A DNA stretch of 64,000 bases, taken from the NCBI GenBank assembly GCA_964649415.1, contig CAZYSK010000028.1, positions 1 through 64,000 of the forward strand, given 5' to 3'. A program made the translations under genes and the position numbers. Under the pieces are notes generated by a model. It was not told where the DNA came from. It was given only the letters and a program-made list of their open reading frames with translations, and ran no database searches. The stretch is from CAZYSK01 sp964649415. Its GTDB lineage: Bacteria; Chloroflexota; Anaerolineae; B4-G1. Shown here piece after piece: positions 56,050 to 64,000 of this stretch; the stretch's first letter is position 1, and every line of letters begins with the position of its first letter.

Positions 56050-57683
56050 GTGAGCGCGGCGCTCTCGATCGCGGCGACTGGCCCTGGCTGCTGAGCCTGT
56101 TGATCGTCGGTTGCCTGGCGCTTGGCACGTTCGCGCTGGCTGCCTACCGCTTCACGGACGGCCAGGGGGGTGTCCCCCTGGACGACGCCTGGATCCACTT
56201 CCAATTCGCCCGCAACCTGGCCCGAGGCGACGGGCTGTCCTTCAACCCCGGCGATCCTACGTCTGGCTCCACCGCGCCGCTGTGGACGCTGCTCTTGGCC
56301 GCCGTCTACCGGGTGGGGGGGCGGTTCCCCGTCGGCGGACAGGCGCTGAGCGGCGTCTGTTTTCTGGCCCTGCTCGTGGTCACCTACGCGCTGGGCAAGC
56401 GGCTGGCGGGCAGCCGCTGGGCGGCGTGGCTGGCCGGCGCGCTCGTCGCGGTCAATGGGCGCATGGTGTGGGCGGGCCTCTCGGCGCTGGAGACGTGCCT
56501 GTTTGCCGCGCTGACGCTGTGGGCCATCGGCGCTCACCTGGGCGACGTGCGCGCCGGCGTCTACCGAGCGCGCACGGCGGCCCTGTTCGCGCTGGCCGCG
56601 CTGAGCCGTCCCGAGGGCTACCTGCTCTTCGCCCTGTCCCTGGCCGACTTCGCGTGGCACACAGGCAGGCAGGTGAACGCAACACGAAACACGAATCAGG
56701 AACCCCGTGTTGCGTGCTGCGTGTTGCGTGTTGCGTGTTGCGTCTTACGCTCCGTTTTGCTTCCCGCTGCTGTGTTCACTGCCCTTGTCTCTCCCTATCT
56801 CTTGTTTTCTCTGTTCACCAGCGGGCATCTCTTGCCGAACACATACCACGCCAAGGCCGTTGTGGACCTGCGTCCGGACACTGCATTCCTGAGCGTTGCT
56901 GCCAGGTACCTGGTGCTGGACAATCCGATCTTGCTGCCCTTGTATGTCCTGGGCGTGGCGCTGCTGTTCTGGCCCCGTCTGAGCCCACTGAGACCGGGGC
57001 TGCGTGCGTCTCTCCTGGGCCTGTGGAGCGCCGGATTGCCACTCGTGTACGCCTTTCTCCACGCTGTGCTCTACCAACACGGGCGCTACCTGATCCCCCT
57101 TGTCCCCTGTAACGCGCTCATCGGACTCGTGGGGCTCCTGGGCGCGCAGCGCCTGGCGCACAGGCGCGGGTGGCTCCACGTACTTCTCGTGCCTCAGGGT
57201 TCCTGGGGGCGTCCACGGGGAGGCATCTGGGTGCGCCTGGTCGTCATCACGCTCCTCATCGTCGCCGGGACGGCCTGGCGGCTGCCAACTATGGCGCGGC
57301 TGTATGCCTGGAACGTGGACAACATCAACGAGATGCACGTCGCGCTGGGCCGCTGGGTGGTGGCCCACACCGCGCCGGATGCGCTCCTGGCTCTGAACGA
57401 CATCGGCGCGATCACCTACATCTCCGAGCGGCCTGTGCTGGACCTGGCGGGCCTGATCACGCCGGAGGTCGTTCCCATCCTGCACATGGCCGAGCGGGAT
57501 GCGCGCCTAGCCGACCTCCTGACCGAGCAAGGTGTGGACTACGTGCTCGTCTTTCCCAACTGGTTCCCCGATCTGGCCGAGCGGCGCGATCTGTTGGAGC
57601 CGGTGCATCGGGTCACGCTGGAGCGCAACACCATCTGTGGCGGCCAGACCATGGTCGTGTACCGCGCCCACTGGCGCAGATAG
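56046..57683 (+). CDS. Membrane glycosyltransferase-like protein (ArnT/GT83-type)
   Basis: A 545-residue protein with about ten membrane helices. It carries the loop motif PLDDAWIHFQFARNLARGDG and FNPGDPTSGSTAPLWTLLLA, typical of the uncharacterised lipid-linked sugar transferases of Chloroflexota. The C-terminal soluble part has LALNDIGAITYISERPVLDLAGLI. A repetitive insertion, GTGTTGCGT units flanked by a reverse copy (56676-56750), adds VACCVLRVACCVLR in a loop. GTG 56046 overlaps the SDR stop. Confidence 0.8.
   Translation: MSERGALDRGDWPWLLSLLIVGCLALGTFALAAYRFTDGQGGVPLDDAWIHFQFARNLARGDGLSFNPGDPTSGSTAPLWTLLLAAVYRVGGRFPVGGQALSGVCFLALLVVTYALGKRLAGSRWAAWLAGALVAVNGRMVWAGLSALETCLFAALTLWAIGAHLGDVRAGVYRARTAALFALAALSRPEGYLLFALSLADFAWHTGRQVNATRNTNQEPRVACCVLRVACCVLRSVLLPAAVFTALVSPYLLFSLFTSGHLLPNTYHAKAVVDLRPDTAFLSVAARYLVLDNPILLPLYVLGVALLFWPRLSPLRPGLRASLLGLWSAGLPLVYAFLHAVLYQHGRYLIPLVPCNALIGLVGLLGAQRLAHRRGWLHVLLVPQGSWGRPRGGIWVRLVVITLLIVAGTAWRLPTMARLYAWNVDNINEMHVALGRWVVAHTAPDALLALNDIGAITYISERPVLDLAGLITPEVVPILHMAERDARLADLLTEQGVDYVLVFPNWFPDLAERRDLLEPVHRVTLERNTICGGQTMVVYRAHWRR
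56676..56750. repeat. In-frame CGTGTTGCGT tandem repeat with inverted partner
   Basis: ACGCAACACGAAACACG (about 56677-56693) is followed by CCGTGTTGCGTGCTGCG and further GTGTTGCGT copies to about 56742, complementary to the first part. It translates to QVNATRNTNQ and repeated VACCVLR in the glycosyltransferase. Confidence 0.7.
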
Positions 57684-57796
57684 CGTGGGTGAAGTAAAAT
57701 ACACTGGGTGGTGGGATGGACATCCATGGGCGGATGTGCATCCGGCGGTGCAGGCAACTCGCAAATTCCGAGACTATGTCTGGCGTGAGGGGGAAG

Positions 57797-58114
57797 ATGG
57801 CTAAGCCAGGCTCTGGTGGTGTGCGAACGGGATGGTCCCTCACGCCGGGTTCGCAAGAGGACTTACAGGCACTGGCCCGCATGTTGCGGCGTGCTCGGGG
57901 CGTTTTCGCGTTGGCCTTCGCCCGCTGCGACGCGGTTGAACTGCGCGGGCTGCTGGTGAAGGCGTTGGAGGGCATGCTGTTGCCCGAGGGGCTGACAATC
58001 CACGCGGTGGAACTGACAGCCCGAACGCGCGATCTCCCGGGTGTTCTTGCCGCCCAGGAGGGAGGCGGTGATCGTTGTTTGTATATGGGCTGGAGAGAGC
58101 CATGCCGTCCATAG
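57797..58114 (+). pseudogene. NLR-associated gene, 5' part, frameshifted
   Basis: Encodes LARMLRRARGVFALAFARCDAVELRGLLVKALEGM and reaches DLPGVLAAQEGGGDRCL, then leaves frame near 58073-58080. Together with the 3' part it forms one protein resembling the N-terminal regions of NB-ARC/TPR proteins that carry LVFWLPE...APDFWAWRSGVYEF. Adding one T in TTT (about 58076-58079) would restore the frame. It may be a true frameshift, a sequencing error or programmed shifting. Confidence 0.6.
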
Positions 58115-58704
58115 CTCCTGAGTGGGCGCAGGCACAGCTCAACGAGGGTCGTGGTCTGTACCAGGATCTAGGCCGCCCGCTCGTCTTCTGGCTTCCAGAG
58201 GACGCATTGCGACGGGTGGCAAGAGGCGCGCCGGACTTCTGGGCCTGGCGCAGCGGTGTGTACGAGTTTGCACTGCAACCCGTTGCTTCGGGACGCATAG
58301 ACAGCGGAGGGGGCGCGATGATCCTCGGCGACTTCGTGGTTGAAGGCGATTATGTCGGGGGAGACAAGCACACGGGCGTGGACCAGCACGGCCAGGAGAT
58401 CCAGGGGCCGCAGACGAACGTCGCGGGCGATGTGCACGGCCCGGTCTTGTCGGGGAAATTCCAAGGTCGTGTCGAAGTGGGGAATGGCGAACAAGCCGCA
58501 GCGCGTCACGAGCGCGAGGTAGCGTCCCTGCGCCGTCAACTGACGGAGGCGCGTGAAAACCTGGATCTCATCCGTGATCGGAAGGCGCAGTACGTCATGG
58601 AGGTCGACATTCCGCTTCAGCTCACCAAGCGTGAGCGGCGGTTGGAGCAGCAGATCGCCAATCTGGAAGCCCGCCTGGCTGCGTCACGGAAATGCGATTG
58701 GTGA
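58075..58704 (+). pseudogene. NLR-associated gene, 3' part
   Basis: Continues in the next frame with FVYGLERAMPSIAPEWAQAQ and LGRPLVFWLPEDALRRVARG. Then comes a Gly/Asp-rich linker (ILGDFVVEGDYVGGDKHTG) of the kind that joins modules in NLR-like proteins, and a C-terminal helical coiled coil (EREVASLRRQLTEARENLDLI ... RRLEQQIANLEARLA). ATG 58102 is a possible independent start. No ATPase domain is in this gene; a full NB-ARC gene is 2.4 kb downstream. Confidence 0.6.
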
Positions 58705-58766
58705 TTACGTCCTAGACCAGAATCTGGCATCGAGCGGTCAGTATCCAGCACAAGGAGCGCATCCAA

Positions 58767-59639
58767 ATGACTGAGAAGCCCATTCGTATCGGCGTTATTG
58801 GTGGCAGCGGTCTCTATCAGATGGAGGGGTTGAGCGACATCGAGGAACGCCGGGTCACGACGCCCTTTGGCGATCCCTCCGACGCCATCGTCATCGGCAC
58901 GCTGGAGGGCGCGCGCGTCGCTTTCGTGGCCCGCCACGGTCGGGGGCATTCTATCATGCCCACCGAGGTCAACTACCGGGCCAACGTCTTCGCTCTGAAA
59001 AGCCTGGGCGTCGAGCAGATCATCTCCATATCGGCGTGCGGCTCACTGCGGGAGCATCTACATCCGGGCCAGGTCGTCGTGCCTGATCAGTTGTTCGATT
59101 TCACCAAGAATCGAGCCTACACCTTCTTTGGGGGCGGGCTGGTGACCCACGTCAGCGTGGCCGAGCCCTTCTGTCCGCGCCTCTCGACTGTCATCGCCGA
59201 CTCGGTTCAGGAGGCCGGTGGCACCGTTCACCGAGGCGGATGCTACATCACGATCGAGGGGCCGCGTTTCTCCACCAAGGGGGAGAGCTATGCCTACCGT
59301 GCCTGGGGCATGGACATCATCGGGATGACCACCTCACCGGAGGCCTTCCTGGCCCGCGAGGCGGAGATGTGCTACGCGGTGATGGGCCACATCACGGACT
59401 ACGACGTGTGGCACGAGACGGAGGAGGCGGTCAACGTAGAGGGCCTGTTGGCGACTCTGGCCGCCAACACCACTCTGGCACAGCGTGCCCTGAGGAACGT
59501 GGTCGCCAGGCTGGCCGTCGCGGATCGCGATTGCGAGTGCCAGCACACGCTGGCCACTGCTATGATCACCCGGCGCGACCTGATCCCCGATGAGCTCATA
59601 CGGGACCTGGCACCGATTGTGGGCAAGTATCTGGGCTAA
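58767..59639 (+). CDS. mtnP: S-methyl-5'-thioadenosine phosphorylase
   Basis: A 290-residue purine/MTA phosphorylase that splits methylthioadenosine to adenine and methylthioribose 1-phosphate (methionine salvage). Motifs: GVIGGSGLYQMEGL, VAFVARHGRGHSIMPTEVNYRANVFALK (phosphate site), ISACGSL, ITIEGPRFSTKGES (purine site) and IIGMTTSPEAFLAREAEMCYA. AAGGAGCGCATCCAA lies before the ATG. Confidence 0.95.
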   Translation: MTEKPIRIGVIGGSGLYQMEGLSDIEERRVTTPFGDPSDAIVIGTLEGARVAFVARHGRGHSIMPTEVNYRANVFALKSLGVEQIISISACGSLREHLHPGQVVVPDQLFDFTKNRAYTFFGGGLVTHVSVAEPFCPRLSTVIADSVQEAGGTVHRGGCYITIEGPRFSTKGESYAYRAWGMDIIGMTTSPEAFLAREAEMCYAVMGHITDYDVWHETEEAVNVEGLLATLAANTTLAQRALRNVVARLAVADRDCECQHTLATAMITRRDLIPDELIRDLAPIVGKYLG

Positions 59640-59663
59640 CCGCATCGGGCTACCACATCACCA

Positions 59664-59705
59664 CATGCGGCCGCATCCCTGGGTGCGGCCACATCTCTGG
59701 ATGCA
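59664..59705. repeat. Short ATGCGGCC-type direct repeats
   Basis: ATGCGGCCGCATCCCTGGG, TGCGGCCACATCTCTGG and ATGCAG form three imperfect units in the gap after mtnP. The first contains the palindrome ATGCGGCCGCAT. Confidence 0.55.
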
Positions 59706-59717
59706 GTGTAGGTGTTC

Positions 59718-59746
59718 TTGACCTCATCACGATTCTGTGCTATGCT
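59718..59746 (+). promoter_or_regulatory. Promoter of the second padR gene
   Basis: TTGACC (59718-59723) and TATGCT (59741-59746), spacer 17. The transcript would begin near 59753, about 38 bases before ATG 59791. Confidence 0.7.
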
Positions 59747-59790
59747 CTGGCAAGAGCAACCTACGGGTGTGCATAGGGCAGATATGGCTG

Positions 59791-60135
59791 ATGCCTGATC
59801 AGATTGACCAAATGCGCAAGGGAACCACCACCCTGGCGATCCTGAAGCTGCTGGTGGACGACGCGGAGCCACTGCACGGCTACGAGATCATCCGGCGGCT
59901 GGAGGCGCGCAGTGAGGGCTGTTTTCGTTTCAAGGAAGGGCTCGTCTATCCTCGGCTGCATCGCATGGAACAGGATGGGCTGTTGGCTAGTCACTGGGTC
60001 GGCGAGCCGGGCACCCGGCGGCGCAAGGTGTACACCGTCACCGACGCGGGCCGCCGGCAGTTGGGGCTTGAGGTGGAGCGCTGGCGGACGTTCAGCGGGC
60101 AGGTGGATCAACTGTTGGGGCTGGAGGCGGTGTAA
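59791..60135 (+). CDS. PadR family transcriptional regulator
   Basis: A 114-residue PadR protein: MRKGTTTLAILKLLVDDAEPLHGYEIIRRL, then FRFKEGLVYPRLHRMEQDGLLASHW, and RRKVYTVTDAGRRQL (wing). It is the standard partner of the HAAS-type membrane protein encoded after the repeat array; such pairs normally overlap or abut, and here an array has separated them. Confidence 0.88.
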   Translation: MPDQIDQMRKGTTTLAILKLLVDDAEPLHGYEIIRRLEARSEGCFRFKEGLVYPRLHRMEQDGLLASHWVGEPGTRRRKVYTVTDAGRRQLGLEVERWRTFSGQVDQLLGLEAV

Positions 60136-60149
60136 CGGTTTCGGGGATC

Positions 60150-60598
60150 GACCGTGCGATTCGAGAGGGCGCGTTTCGAGACGGCGCGTATGGAAACGCG
60201 CCCTACGGGCAAGAGGCGGTGTGATAGGTCCGGGGGTCGACCGTGTGATTCGAGAGGGCGCGATTCGGGGCGGCGCGTATGGAAACACGCCCTACGGGCA
60301 AGAGGCGGTGTGATAGGTCCGGGGGTCGACCGTGTGATTCGAGAGGGCGCGATTCGGGGCGGCGCGTATGGAAACGCGCCCTACGGGCAGGAGGCGGTGT
60401 GGTAGGTCCGGGGATCGACCGTGCGATTCGAGAGGGCGCGATTCGGGGCGGCGCGTATGGAAACGCGCCCTACGGGCAGNNNNNNNNNNNNNNNNNNNNN
60501 NNNNNNNNNNNNNNNNNNNNNNNNNNNNNNNNNNNNNNNNNNNNNNNNNNNNNNNNNNNNNNNNNNNNNNNNNNNNNNNGAGGCGGTGTGGTAGGTCC
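60150..60598. repeat. 89-bp tandem array with scaffold gap (60480-60579)
   Basis: At least four units of period 89 before the gap (GGCGCGTATGGAAACGCGCC core at about 60182, 60271, 60360 and 60449) and the start of another after it. Each unit holds a palindrome (GGCGCGT-ATGGA-AACGCGCC type) and the phrase GAGGCGGTGTGGTAGG, which equals the end of padR and the beginning of the HAAS gene. The array is therefore a duplication of the padR-HAAS junction. The 100 N mean the true copy number is unknown. Confidence 0.88.
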
Positions 60599-61073
60599 GG
60601 GAATTGACCGTGTGCTCGAACAGGTCCGTGCCCAACTCGACCTGGATGTCGAGACGGAACGCGAGTTGGTGGAGGAGATCCGCGGTCACCTGGAGGATGC
60701 AGTCGTGGCAGCGCGGGCGCGGGGTCTGGATGAGCAACATGCGCTGGCCGAAGCCGCCGCCCGCTTCGGAGTCGAGGAGGTCGGGCGCGAGCTTCAGGCC
60801 ACCCACGTCGGCTGGGGAACTGCCGATGGCGTCATCGCGGCGGCCCTGCCGGTTCTCTGCGCGCTGGTCCTTCGTTGGTTGGTCTTTGCTCCAGATGGCA
60901 CGGCGGTCGGTTGGCAGGAGGTGCTGGTCCAGCCGGCTTTCTGGGTGATTGCGCTGGCTGCGTTGCTGATACCACTGCTTAGGTTTCCTCGCTGGCGTTA
61001 CGCATTGGCCTCTTGGGGCTTCTTCTGGGCCTTGTCGGTCGTGTTCTGTGTCTGGCCGGCGTTGCGTTGGTAG
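60588..61073 (+). CDS. HAAS/permease-prefix membrane protein, PadR partner
   Basis: About 161 residues. The N-terminus is the HAAS signalling domain (VLEQVRAQLDLDVETERELVEEIRGHLEDAVVAARARGLDEQHALAEAAARFG). Four membrane helices follow (about 78-155). In PadR-HAAS pairs the HAAS domain is thought to link the regulator to the membrane. Start is GTG 60588 (in the array remnant) or GTG 60612; the array makes the true start uncertain. The whole 5' end is formed by repeat sequence. Confidence 0.68.
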   Translation: MVGPGIDRVLEQVRAQLDLDVETERELVEEIRGHLEDAVVAARARGLDEQHALAEAAARFGVEEVGRELQATHVGWGTADGVIAAALPVLCALVLRWLVFAPDGTAVGWQEVLVQPAFWVIALAALLIPLLRFPRWRYALASWGFFWALSVVFCVWPALRW

Positions 61074-61147
61074 GGTGGGAAAAGGAGCAGCGGGCAGGGC
61101 TAATATGCGGTCCGGTCATCCGGTGAGTGGAAAGGGGGAGATGGCCG

Positions 61148-64000
61148 ATGGAATGCCCGGTGTGTGGCGCTACAAACGATGCTGATTCCAGTTTCTGCAG
61201 GCGGTGCGGTCATGCCCTGCAACCCGCTCCCGCTGGTAGCTCGCCATCCTCTGGCGTGACGTGCCCGGCATGTGGGGTCGCCGTCGGGCCGGGGACTCGT
61301 TTCTGTCCAAGTTGCGGCGCGCCGCTGGTCCCTGAGCCTGCTTCACTCACTCCCGCTGCTGGCTCTCCGCCCGCCGAATCGTCCGCTCCGACGCCTGCCG
61401 CCGTCTCTGCACCGGACGCACGAGCAACGTCCGCGCCATCCCCTCCCGTTTCGGCTCCCGTCGCTGTCTCTCCGCCCCCCTCTGCTGAAGACGTATCGGT
61501 CTACATCGGGGGCGAGGTCACCGGCCAGGTCGCTATTGGGAACAACATCCTCCAGATCGGTTCCATCCACGGCGGCGTGGTCAATATCCGCATGCCCGAG
61601 CAGCAGCCCCGTCCCCGGCCGCGCGCGACGCCGCCTGCCCTGCGCCCGCGCCCCTTCCCCAATCTGTTGGATCGAGAGGCGGAGATCAGCGCTGCGGCCT
61701 CCGCCTTGCAGTCCGTCACGCCGGTCGAGGTGTACGGCCAGGCGGGACTGGGTAAGACTGCACTCCTGCGTCATCTGGCTCACCACTCGGTCGCCGATGC
61801 TTTCCCGGACGGGGTCGTCTACCTCTCGGCCCGTGGCCAGCCGGTAGCGGACCTGTTCCAGTCGCTGTTCGATGCCTTCTACGAGATCGACGTCCCCGGC
61901 GGTATGGCCAGTGACTACTTCAAGCCGACCGATGCGCAAGTCCGACAGGCGCTTCAGGGCAAGCGGGCCTTCATCCTGCTCGACGATCTGGAACTGGCGC
62001 GCGACGAGGTCCAGACCATCCTGGATGCGGCTCCCACGTGCTCGTTCCTCCTGGCCGCGTCCGAGCGGTCGCTGTGGGGCGACGGCAGCGCGCTTGGGCT
62101 GCGCGGTCTGTGCGCTGAGGACGGGATCGCACTGATTGAGCGTGAGATGGGGCGGCCTGTCGCTGAGGAGGAACGGGCCGCCGCTCAATCGCTGTGCGCT
62201 GCCCTGGACGGTCACCCACTGCGCATCCTGCAGGCGGCAGCCATGACCCGGGAGGAGGGGATCGCGCTGGCCGAGGTGCTCGGACGTGTGCAGGCTCCTG
62301 CTCCTGCCGAGGCTTTGGCGGCGCAGTTGGTAGCGGCGCTCTCGGACCCCGAGCAGCGAATCCTGGCGGCCCTGGCTGCGGTGGGCGGTGGGCCGTTGCC
62401 CACCGAGCACATAGCGGACTTGGCCAAGCTCCCCCAGGTTGTCCCGGTTCTGGAGTCATTGCAGCAGCGCGGGCTCGTGCAAGCCCACAGCCCGCGCTAC
62501 AGCCTGACAGGCGCGCTGGGTGAGACGTTGCGCCAGGCATGGGACCTGACCCCGTGGGCTGAGCGGGCACTGGCTCACTTCGCAACCTGGGCAGAGGGCC
62601 AACGGGATGCCCCCGATCGCCTGCTGGAGGCGGCCGATGCCATCCTGCAGGCCCTAGAGTGGGCGGTCAAGGCAGGGCATTGGCGTGAGGTTCTGCACCT
62701 GGGACGGGCGATGGAGGGCGCGCTGGCTCTGGGCGGACGGTGGGGCGCGTGGGCCAGGGTGCTCGGATGGCTGCTGCAGGCGGCACGGGCGCTTGGGGAC
62801 CGGGCGGTCGAAGCATGGGCCTTCCACCAGCTCGGGACGCGCGCGCTTTGCCTGGGTGAAACCACGGCGGCCCGCACATCCCTGACCAAGGCCCTGCGCC
62901 TGCGAGACGTGCTGGGCGACCGTGCCGGTGCGGCGGTCACCCGCCACAACCTGGGCCTTATCCTCGGCCCACCTGGCCCGCCTGAGGAGCCCCCAGAGCC
63001 CCCTGCCGAGCCTCCCGCCGGACCTCCTGTGTCTCCCCCGGCAGCAGGGCTACCGGTTCCACTCATCGCAGCGGGGTCCGTCCTGAGCCTGGCGGCGGTG
63101 GGGGCGGTTGCCTGGGTTCTCTGGGATCACGTCCGGCCTGGGCCGACGCCAGCAACCTCTGTCGTGGAGACCGTTTCGCCGACGCACATCGGCACCCCCT
63201 CGCGGATACCGGTGACGCCTTCACCGACGCCCGTGATGTCCTCGTCCACGCCCGTGACCCCCTCGCCCACGCCCGACACGGAGGGACCGGACGCGCCAGA
63301 ACTGGTAGCCCCGGAGCACGAGGCCAGCATGGTCTGTGGGCCGGACGATGCGGACCACCTCGTCAAGTGCCTGTGGGATGCCGTCTCTGATCCATACGGC
63401 ATCGAGCGCTACGAGGTCTATTTGGAAGCCCTGGAGCGGGAGCCTCGGGCCTATCCCGTCGCGTTCTCCGAGGAGACGGCCTTGGAGATGGTGGTGCCCT
63501 GCGACGAGGCATACCTCTGGCGCGTGCGGGCGGTGGACGGGGCGGGAAACGAAGGGGCATGGTCGGAGGAGCGGCTGTTTCTCGTGCAGGACACGACGGG
63601 GCCGCCAGCGCCCAGGCTGATCGTGCCGGCGGATGGAGCTGAGCTTGCCTGTTCGACGGATCCGGTCGACGTTACCCTGGGGTGGAGCGCAGTGGAGGAT
63701 CCGTCAGGCGTCAGCGGCTACTTTGTCGAGTTGGAAGGGTCCCCCTCCGGCATGCCAGACAGGCCCACAGTCGTGCCTGTCCAGATAGGACCCGTGAACG
63801 CGACGTCCCTCGAGACCGCGCTCGACTGTGGCACCGACTACGTCTGGCGGGTGCGGGCGCTAGACGGAGCGGCGAACGTGGGAGATTGGTCGTCGGAGAT
63901 GGCGTTCTCCGTGCTCGCGCCGCCTGTCCCCGACCTGGTGGTGGCCAATCTCCAGACCACGGGGCCCGCAAGCATTGCCCCTGACGGCAGCGTTGAGGTC
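61148..64000 (+). CDS. NB-ARC/NTPase-TPR membrane protein with zinc ribbons and extracellular domains (partial)
   Basis: Open from ATG 61148 to the right edge (951 codons); no stop is in the window. Order: two zinc ribbons (CPVCGATNDADSSFCRRCG, CPACGVAVGPGTRFCPSCG, residues 2-60), a Ser/Pro-rich linker and a VYIGGEVTGQVAIGNNILQ segment. Then an NTPase domain follows (about 175-440): P-loop VYGQAGLGKTALLRHL, Walker B RAFILLDDLELA. Then a helical/TPR-like region (about 470-610), one membrane helix (LPVPLIAAGSVLSLAAVGAV, about 637), a Thr/Pro linker and two beta-sandwich (fibronectin-III-like) domains with a CARDB-like end. A cytosolic STAND ATPase tied to outer domains suggests envelope signalling; the function is inferred. 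Confidence 0.82.
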   Translation, partial: MECPVCGATNDADSSFCRRCGHALQPAPAGSSPSSGVTCPACGVAVGPGTRFCPSCGAPLVPEPASLTPAAGSPPAESSAPTPAAVSAPDARATSAPSPPVSAPVAVSPPPSAEDVSVYIGGEVTGQVAIGNNILQIGSIHGGVVNIRMPEQQPRPRPRATPPALRPRPFPNLLDREAEISAAASALQSVTPVEVYGQAGLGKTALLRHLAHHSVADAFPDGVVYLSARGQPVADLFQSLFDAFYEIDVPGGMASDYFKPTDAQVRQALQGKRAFILLDDLELARDEVQTILDAAPTCSFLLAASERSLWGDGSALGLRGLCAEDGIALIEREMGRPVAEEERAAAQSLCAALDGHPLRILQAAAMTREEGIALAEVLGRVQAPAPAEALAAQLVAALSDPEQRILAALAAVGGGPLPTEHIADLAKLPQVVPVLESLQQRGLVQAHSPRYSLTGALGETLRQAWDLTPWAERALAHFATWAEGQRDAPDRLLEAADAILQALEWAVKAGHWREVLHLGRAMEGALALGGRWGAWARVLGWLLQAARALGDRAVEAWAFHQLGTRALCLGETTAARTSLTKALRLRDVLGDRAGAAVTRHNLGLILGPPGPPEEPPEPPAEPPAGPPVSPPAAGLPVPLIAAGSVLSLAAVGAVAWVLWDHVRPGPTPATSVVETVSPTHIGTPSRIPVTPSPTPVMSSSTPVTPSPTPDTEGPDAPELVAPEHEASMVCGPDDADHLVKCLWDAVSDPYGIERYEVYLEALEREPRAYPVAFSEETALEMVVPCDEAYLWRVRAVDGAGNEGAWSEERLFLVQDTTGPPAPRLIVPADGAELACSTDPVDVTLGWSAVEDPSGVSGYFVELEGSPSGMPDRPTVVPVQIGPVNATSLETALDCGTDYVWRVRALDGAANVGDWSSEMAFSVLAPPVPDLVVANLQTTGPASIAPDGSVEV

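Noticed and set aside
1..64000. tRNA or rRNA genes
   Set aside because: No cloverleaf with the T-loop pattern and no rRNA core sequence was noticed; a tRNAscan/Infernal run was not possible.

Overview
The window is one high-GC bacterial chromosome segment. It carries a 100-N scaffold gap (60480-60579), so it is a draft or metagenomic assembly. The gene set points to an anaerobic member of the Chloroflexota, Anaerolineae-like: a tungsten aldehyde ferredoxin oxidoreductase with polyferredoxins, a membrane pyrophosphatase, a giant GT84/GH94 cyclic-glucan synthase-like protein, PadR and HAAS proteins, CHAT/FHA and NB-ARC signalling proteins, and many small palindromic repeats. No rRNA or other phylogenetic marker is present, so this assignment is an inference. 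I saw no rRNA, tRNA, CRISPR array, transposase or phage gene.

Layout. 1-7000: a structured leader plus terminator, then a Tat-type lipoprotein ferredoxin, a tungsten aldehyde oxidoreductase, and a NapH/GltD/polyferredoxin fusion; together they look like a membrane-linked aldehyde or carboxylate redox module. 7000-16700: a metallocofactor and Fe-S locus (PadR, DUF364, Mrp, DUF89, two NifX-like proteins, MobB with an Fe-S motif, NifU, a C_GCAxxG_C_C redox protein, Nudix, ferredoxin, metallo-beta-lactamase lipoprotein, OsmC, zinc ribbon). The redox protein is split by an in-frame TGA exactly where the family has its first cysteine, and is best read as a selenoprotein. 16800-27600: membrane glycosyltransferase, second metallo-beta-lactamase protein, SAM methyltransferase, DUF4956/VTC pair, H+-pyrophosphatase, HD protein, universal stress protein. 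27571-36480: the 2969-residue glucan synthase-like protein. 36500-45200: xanthine dehydrogenase-type molybdenum hydroxylase with a shortened FAD subunit, an MNT nucleotidyltransferase with a HEPN remnant, Dph6-like and HypE-like proteins, HEAT repeats, exonuclease III. 45400-51600: GNAT, TrmO-like protein, membrane protein, a CDF transporter fused to a NifX domain, radical SAM protein, 4Fe-4S/winged-helix protein. 51700-64000: CHAT protease-like protein, two FHA proteins, SDR, membrane glycosyltransferase, a frameshifted NLR-associated gene, MTA phosphorylase, a PadR/HAAS pair separated by an 89-bp tandem array, and an NB-ARC/TPR membrane protein running off the right edge.

A second theme is the density of short palindromic repeats of at least six families. 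Copies lie between genes and also in frame inside genes (mobB, the metallo-beta-lactamase lipoprotein, both membrane glycosyltransferases, the glucan synthase, the molybdenum hydroxylase), usually in linkers. Several families show compensatory stem changes between copies, which means the hairpin itself is conserved.
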